A model generated the notes under the pieces. The model was not told where the DNA came from, did no database searches, and saw only the letters and a list, made by a program, of their open reading frames with translations. From positions 1,674,001-1,738,000 of the forward strand of contig NZ_SCNG01000001.1 in assembly GCF_005503555.1 (NCBI RefSeq): 64,000 bases of DNA, in the 5' to 3' direction. The position numbers and the translations under genes were made by a program. Of this stretch, positions 59,229-64,000 are shown piece by piece (position 1 is the first letter of the stretch; each line of letters opens with the position of its first letter). Source of the DNA: Rudaea sp. 3F27F6. Lineage in GTDB: Bacteria; Pseudomonadota; Gammaproteobacteria; Xanthomonadales; Rhodanobacteraceae.

Positions 59229-59903
59229 ATGACAATCCTCAACTGGCCTGCCGAAGAACGTCCGCGCGAGAAGCTCCTGGCGCGCGGTGCCGCCGCCCTC
59301 TCCGATGCGGAACTGATCGCGATTTTTCTCGGCAGCGGCCGCCGCGGCCGCAGTGCGGTCGATCTCGGCCGCGACCTGCTGAGCCGCGACGGCGGATTGA
59401 AGTCGCTGCTCGAACTCGATGCGGCCGAGCTGTCGGCGCTGCCGGGCCTCGGTGCGGCAAAGGCCTGCCGCCTGCATGCCGCACTCGAACTCGGGCGACG
59501 CTACCTCGCCGTCGATCTCGATCGCCCGCATGCCTTGTCCAATCCGCTCGCCTGCGCCGAATTCGTGCGCGCCAGGCTCGGCAGGTATCCGTACGAGGTC
59601 TTCGCCTGCCTGTTTCTCGACAGCCGCAATCGCATGATCGCGTTCGAGGAGTTGTTCCGCGGCTCGGTCAACGGCACGAGTGTGCATCTGCGCGAAGTCG
59701 TGCGCCGCTGTATCGCGCACAATGCCGCGGCAGTGATCTTCGCCCACAACCATCCGTCGGGCATCGCCGAACCGAGCCAGGCCGACAAGGAAGTCACGGT
59801 GGAATTGAAGCGTGCGTTGCGACTGATCGACGTGCGCGTGCACGATCATCTAATCGTCGGCGCGACCACGACGACTTCTCTGGCACAGGCCGGCTTTATC
59901 TGA
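59229..59903 (+). CDS. radC: RadC family protein (JAB/MPN domain)
   Basis: 224 aa. It has the N-terminal helix-hairpin-helix (RPREKLLARGAAALSDAELI ... LSALPGLGAAKACRLHAALE) and the C-terminal JAMM metal site HNHPSGIAEPSQAD preceded by EVFACLFLDSRNRMIAFEEL. The metal ligands are complete. RadC is not proven to act in repair; its role is uncertain. In Gammaproteobacteria it lies beside coaBC, as here. Confidence 0.92.
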   Translation: MTILNWPAEERPREKLLARGAAALSDAELIAIFLGSGRRGRSAVDLGRDLLSRDGGLKSLLELDAAELSALPGLGAAKACRLHAALELGRRYLAVDLDRPHALSNPLACAEFVRARLGRYPYEVFACLFLDSRNRMIAFEELFRGSVNGTSVHLREVVRRCIAHNAAAVIFAHNHPSGIAEPSQADKEVTVELKRALRLIDVRVHDHLIVGATTTTSLAQAGFI

Positions 59904-60684
59904 CGCGCAATTCGTGCGGCCGCGCTGCGCAGCCCCCATCGAGAGCGGGCGAGACGTCGAAGGCGAAGAGCGAAAGATGAAAACGACGGTGCAACGATCC
60001 TTGTGCACGCGCCGTTTTCGGGCGTCCCGAACAGACGTTTTCGCGAGAACCAGTCTCGGAACATAGCGCGAGCAAGCCGCTCGAATCGCTTGGCGGCATG
60101 GCCGCAGTTCCGTGATGAATTCAAAAAGACTCAGGCGTCGGTACATCCTTGTCGGCCATCCTTGCAGCCATTCCGCAACGTGCGCATCCCGCACGCCACG
60201 TCGCTCCTTGAACCTTGTTGCGACGCCTGACCCGAGCAAGATTACGCATGCTTTGTTGCCGAATTCTTACGCCGGCTCAGACGTTTAGCGGGTGGATTTA
60301 TACACAATGCAGCATTCGCCGCATTTGCTGCGTTTTACACTGAGGTTACCGTTAAAAGACATGTATTAAACCCATGAATATCATGTAGTTACACGGGAAA
60401 TTGGCAGTTCCGGCCGACTGAACATCTGCCTAACCGATTTCCGCAACGCGTGCAAGGGGTTGGGCTATACACAAAGTTATCCACAGGCTGTGGAAATTCG
60501 TGCCAAGAGGAACCGGCCGGCAAAAGCCGTCGGCTCGGCAGTGGAAATCGGCCGCGACGGGAAGCGCGCCATACGGATCAGCATGGACGCCTCCGCGAAT
60601 TCCTCAGGGCTGGGCGAGTTTGTACCGCCCCCGATCGCAAGGAAAAGTTGCGTCTGAAAATGCGCGCGCGGATTCTTTTCCCCT
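59904..60684. other. Intergenic region with DnaA-box-like sites
   Basis: About 780 bp without a credible gene. From 60,290 the composition becomes AT-richer than the surroundings. TTATACACA (60,298-60,306), CTATACACA (60,465-60,473) and TTATCCACA (60,477-60,485) match or nearly match the DnaA box. The TTATCCACA lies in a near palindrome, CCACAGGCTGTGG. No tandem AT repeats or dnaA gene nearby. Confidence 0.6.
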
Positions 60685-61575
60685 ATGGCCGCGCCCAAAC
60701 TGCGCGGCATGACGCCCTGGATTCGCAGCAAATTGTTTCTTCCCGGCTCACGCCCCGAGCTGTTCGCCAAGGGCCTTGCCGGGGAGGCCGATGCGCTTTC
60801 CTTTGATCTCGAAGACGCGGTGCCCGACGACGGCAAGGCCGCCGCGCGTGCCTGTGTGGCCGAATGCGTGCGCTCACCCGTCACGCGCGCCGCGGGCAAG
60901 CTCGTGATCGTGCGCGTCAACGCCCTGGGCACGCCGCATTTCGTCGACGACATCAAGGCGCTCGCCGTGGCCGGCGTCGATCTGATCAATCTGCCCAAAT
61001 GCGAATCGCCCGACGAACTGCGCGCCGCGGCCGCCGCGATCGCGCATGTGGAGTCGTCGAATGCGACCGAAGCGCCGATCGGCCTGCTCGTCAACATCGA
61101 GAGCGCGAAAGGACTACGCCTCGCCGCGCAGATCGCCGCGGCGCACCCGCGCGTGCGCGGGCTGCAGCTCGGCCTCGGCGACCTGTTCGAGCCGCTCGGC
61201 GTCGCCCGGCGCGATGCGCTCAACGTACACGCCGCGATGTTCGCCCTGCGTCTCGCCGCGGGCGAAGCGGGGGTATTCTGTCTCGACGGCGCGTTCTCCG
61301 ACCTTGGCGACGACGAGGGTTATCGCGCCGAAGCACGCATGGCGCAGAGCCTGGGTTTCGTCGGCAAGACCTGCATTCATCCGAAACAGGTGCCGCTGGC
61401 CAATGCCGCGTTCACCGCGAAGGCGGACGACATCGAATTGGCGCGGCGCATCGTCGCCGCGGCGCACGAGGCGACAGCACAGGGCCGCGGCGCCTTCGTC
61501 GTCGACGGCCGCATGATCGACCCGCCGTTTTTGCGGCGCGCCGAAGCGATACTTGCCGCAACGCGCACGCCTTAG
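60685..61575 (+). CDS. CitE-like CoA ester lyase
   Basis: 296 aa. It belongs to the HpcH/HpaI TIM-barrel family: RSKLFLPGSRPELFAKGLAG, ADALSFDLEDAVPDDGKAAA, IVRVNALGTPHFVDDI, LLVNIESAKGLRLAAQIA and FVGKTCIHPKQV. Metal ligands are expected at the E of NIESAKG and at a downstream Asp (GAFSDLGDDEG). It may be a malyl-, citramalyl- or citryl-CoA lyase; without an alpha subunit gene nearby the free-standing type is likelier. The start is the ATG at 60,685. Confidence 0.82.
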   Translation: MAAPKLRGMTPWIRSKLFLPGSRPELFAKGLAGEADALSFDLEDAVPDDGKAAARACVAECVRSPVTRAAGKLVIVRVNALGTPHFVDDIKALAVAGVDLINLPKCESPDELRAAAAAIAHVESSNATEAPIGLLVNIESAKGLRLAAQIAAAHPRVRGLQLGLGDLFEPLGVARRDALNVHAAMFALRLAAGEAGVFCLDGAFSDLGDDEGYRAEARMAQSLGFVGKTCIHPKQVPLANAAFTAKADDIELARRIVAAAHEATAQGRGAFVVDGRMIDPPFLRRAEAILAATRTP

Positions 61576-61617
61576 CGACTCGCGGCGCGAAAAAAGAACA
61601 AAGATGGGGAGAGGTTT

Positions 61618-64000
61618 TTGATTCCGACGTTTCGTTCGCTGTTCGCCCGCCTGCCGAACTGGGCCGCCTGCGTTTTCCTGCTCGGCTTCGCCGTGCCGGC
61701 CGCTGCCGAGAATCTGACCACGATCAAGACCGGCGCTCTGCCGGCATTGAACGACGCCGGCCCGCTGATCGGCCTCGCCGCGATCGACGCGCGGCCGCTC
61801 GTCGTGACCGCGAACGGCGCATATGTGCTCGGCGCGGACCGCAAAGCCTGGCAGCGTGTCGATACCGGCACAACACCTCCGGCCGCCGTGCGCGATCTTG
61901 CCAGCGACGGCACGCGCACGTTCGCGCTGACCGGCAGCGCTACAGCGACCGGCGTCGCCCAGTGGTCGCTCGACGGCAACACGCTCAAGTCGCGCGAACT
62001 ACCGCCGCCGTCCGCGGCGCTCAGCCAGGCGCATATGGCGTTCAAGGGCGACGCGATCGTCGTCGCCGGACTCGACGCGAACGGCAAGAACGTCGCCCTG
62101 CAGCTCTCGCCGCTCGCGAAAGATCCGCAATGGCAGACCCTGCCCGAACCTCCCGCCGGCAACACGAGTTCGATCGCGCTGCAGACTTCGGCCGTGTTCG
62201 TCACCGAGCCCGTGCCGGGCGATGCCAGCGATCGCCTCTGGCGCTGGTCGGCCGACAAAGGCTGGAAGGACGTCTCCGTCGCGCCGGGCAAAATCGTGCC
62301 GGGCTCCGCGCGCGCGATCGGCCAGGCGACCGTGCTCTATCTGGTCCGCGACGACACCGCGACGAAGATGGTCAGCTATCACACCATCACCGGCGCCTGG
62401 GCCAAGCTCGCCGAAGCCGGCGCGGCCGATGCAAACGGCGCGGCCGCATGGAACAACGGCATGTTCTGGACGCACGCCGATGCGAACGGCGCATTCGCGT
62501 TCGGTTACGCCGAAATCGAAGCGGGCAAGGCGCTGCTCAAATGGCTCGACTGGGTCGTCATCGTCGTCTACCTCGCCGGCATGATCGGCATCGGCATGTA
62601 CTTCTACCTGCGCGACAAGAACGCCTCGACCTCGGAATTCTTCGTCGGCGGCCGCAGCATCCCATTCTGGGCCGCCGGCGTCAGCCTGTACGCCGCGAAC
62701 ACCAGCTCGATCAGCTTCATCGCGATCCCAGCCAAGGCGTTCGAGACGAACTGGACCTACATGGCGAACAACCTCACCGCGGTGATCGGCCTCGTCTTCG
62801 TCGCCATCTGGATCGTGCCGCTGCTGCGTCGGCTCGACCTGATGAGCGTGTTCTCCTACCTGGAGACGCGCTTCCACCCGGCCATACGCATGCTCGCCAG
62901 CGCGCTGTGCATCGCGATGCAGCTCGGCAGCCGCATGAGCGTGATCCTGTTTCTGCCGGCGCTCGCGATCGCCACGATCACCGGTATCGATGTGACCTGG
63001 AGCATCCTGCTGATGGGCGGCTTCACCATCGTCTACACCGCGCTCGGCGGCATGAAGGCGGTGATCTGGACCGACTTCGTCCAGGTGATCGTGAAGATGG
63101 GCGGCGCGGTCTTCGCGATCCTCTTCATCATCTGGCAGCTCAAGGGCGGCTTCGGCGAGTTCGTCTCGACCGCGCTCGCCGAGGACAAGACCAAACTGTT
63201 CGACTTCAGCTTCGACCTGACCAAGGCGACGGTATGGGGATTTCTGTTCCTCGTGCTGTTCGAGGTCGTGCTGACCTTCCCGAAAGACCAGGTGCTGATG
63301 CAGCGCGTGCTCTCGACCAAGTCGGACAAGGAAGCCGGCCGCTCGATCTGGGCGCTGGCCGTGATCATGATCCCGGGCGGCTTCGTCTTCTACACGATCG
63401 GCACCGCGCTGTTCGTCTACTACAAGACCCACCCGGAGCGCATGAATCCGCTGTTGCCGATCGACGCGACGTTTCCGCTGTTCATCGCCTCGGAACTGCC
63501 GACCGGCGTGACCGGCCTGATCATCGCGGGCATCTTCGCCGCGGCCATGGCGACGCTGTCGGGCATCATGAACTCGGTCGCGACCCTGGCCTCGGTCGAT
63601 TTCTACGAGAAGATCGTCAAACAACCCGATTCGCGCAAGAGCGTGCGCTTCGCCGAGATCATGACCGTGGTCGCCGGCCTCGTCGGCATCGGCATGGCGC
63701 TGCTGCTCTCACGCTACGACATCCATTCGCTGTTCGATGTTTCGATCGAACTCGCCGGCCTGCTCGGCGGCGGCTTCGGCGGCGCCTATACGCTCGGCAT
63801 GTTCACGCGCCGCGCTAATGCGCCCGGCGTCGCGATCGGCATCGCCGCAAGCATGGCGCTGACCCTCGGCGTATGGTCGCTGCACATCGTGCACCCGTAC
63901 TTCTATCTCGCCATCTCGATCCTGCTGTGCATCGTGATCGGCTATCTTGCGAGTCTCTTGTTCCCGCCGCCGACGCGTTCGCTCGACGGCTTGACCATCT
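61618..64000 (+). CDS. Sodium/solute symporter with N-terminal propeller-like domain
   Basis: At least 794 codons, truncated by the window end. The frame starts at a TTG (61618) with GGGGAGAGG upstream; no ATG is in frame. After a signal-like helix (NWAACVFLLGFAVPAAAE) come about 280 residues of kelch/propeller-like repeats, then the SSS symporter from about residue 300: LDWVVIVVYLAGMIGIGMYF, FFVGGRSIPFWAAGVSLYAA, then YTALGGMKAVIWTDFVQVIV and later FAAAMATLSGIMNSVATLAS. The fusion of a periplasmic sugar-like sensor to SSS permeases is seen in sialic-acid-type transporters, but the substrate is not proved. It lies 42 bp after the CitE gene. Confidence 0.85.
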   Translation, partial: MIPTFRSLFARLPNWAACVFLLGFAVPAAAENLTTIKTGALPALNDAGPLIGLAAIDARPLVVTANGAYVLGADRKAWQRVDTGTTPPAAVRDLASDGTRTFALTGSATATGVAQWSLDGNTLKSRELPPPSAALSQAHMAFKGDAIVVAGLDANGKNVALQLSPLAKDPQWQTLPEPPAGNTSSIALQTSAVFVTEPVPGDASDRLWRWSADKGWKDVSVAPGKIVPGSARAIGQATVLYLVRDDTATKMVSYHTITGAWAKLAEAGAADANGAAAWNNGMFWTHADANGAFAFGYAEIEAGKALLKWLDWVVIVVYLAGMIGIGMYFYLRDKNASTSEFFVGGRSIPFWAAGVSLYAANTSSISFIAIPAKAFETNWTYMANNLTAVIGLVFVAIWIVPLLRRLDLMSVFSYLETRFHPAIRMLASALCIAMQLGSRMSVILFLPALAIATITGIDVTWSILLMGGFTIVYTALGGMKAVIWTDFVQVIVKMGGAVFAILFIIWQLKGGFGEFVSTALAEDKTKLFDFSFDLTKATVWGFLFLVLFEVVLTFPKDQVLMQRVLSTKSDKEAGRSIWALAVIMIPGGFVFYTIGTALFVYYKTHPERMNPLLPIDATFPLFIASELPTGVTGLIIAGIFAAAMATLSGIMNSVATLASVDFYEKIVKQPDSRKSVRFAEIMTVVAGLVGIGMALLLSRYDIHSLFDVSIELAGLLGGGFGGAYTLGMFTRRANAPGVAIGIAASMALTLGVWSLHIVHPYFYLAISILLCIVIGYLASLLFPPPTRSLDGLTI

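Noticed and set aside
59904-60684. Full oriC in the gene-free region
   Set aside because: Only two exact and one near DnaA box, no dnaA, gidA or AT-tandem repeats nearby; kept only as a weaker finding.
60864-63818. Plus-strand frame of 984 codons over the lyase and symporter
   Set aside because: Arg-rich shadow in another frame; the lyase and symporter frames carry all the conserved motifs.

Overview
The window is chromosomal DNA from a high-GC Gram-negative bacterium. The gene order radC / coaBC-dut-algC with pyrE and an exonuclease III gene nearby, the rRNA operon with tRNA-Ile and tRNA-Ala in its spacer, the outer-membrane and periplasmic systems and the Xanthomonas-like attC sites point to a gammaproteobacterium, most likely of the Lysobacterales (Xanthomonadales). 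The family assignment is inference; no search was run.

Region 1 (1-9,940) is an integron gene-cassette array without a visible integrase or attI. Small genes, nearly all on the minus strand, are separated by about 90-bp attC sites whose ends read (+ strand) as variants of CCTAAC and GTTAGG. Cassette products include a possible zinc-ribbon protein, a ClpX-type zinc finger protein, a TonB-C-like secreted protein, an ankyrin protein, a DUF4375-like protein and several small membrane proteins. The array is interrupted by a two-gene plus-strand operon (1,890-5,041): a PhyH-like Fe(II)/2-oxoglutarate oxygenase overlapping by 4 bp an archaeo-eukaryotic-primase/SF2-helicase of the TOTE conflict type. 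This is the best candidate for an undescribed system here.

Region 2 (9,951-30,291) is ordinary chromosome: a Tat-exported alpha/beta hydrolase and divergent AraC regulator, an SH3 protein, a DUF885 peptidase coupled to a lipocalin-like protein, a large SBBP repeat protein, an exported methyltransferase, LysR + RND efflux genes, and a FecI-FecR-TonB receptor operon for ferric-siderophore uptake.

Region 3 (30,300-33,571) is a second integrase-less attC cluster in the same orientation, with YciI-like, HIT-family, DUF6968-like and membrane cassettes. Region 4 (33,683-40,310) carries a PKD/PPC secreted protein and a subtilisin-like protease. Region 5 (41,206-48,351, minus) is tyrS followed by four repeated rrn promoters, 16S, tRNA-Ile, tRNA-Ala, 23S, 5S and a terminator.

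Region 6 (48,479-64,000) is housekeeping: an M23 peptidoglycan peptidase, anmK and ampG (cell-wall recycling), exonuclease III, pyrE, a DUF4124 protein, algC-dut-coaBC, radC, an intergenic region with DnaA-box-like sequences, a CitE-like lyase and a sodium/solute symporter with an N-terminal periplasmic domain that runs off the end of the window.
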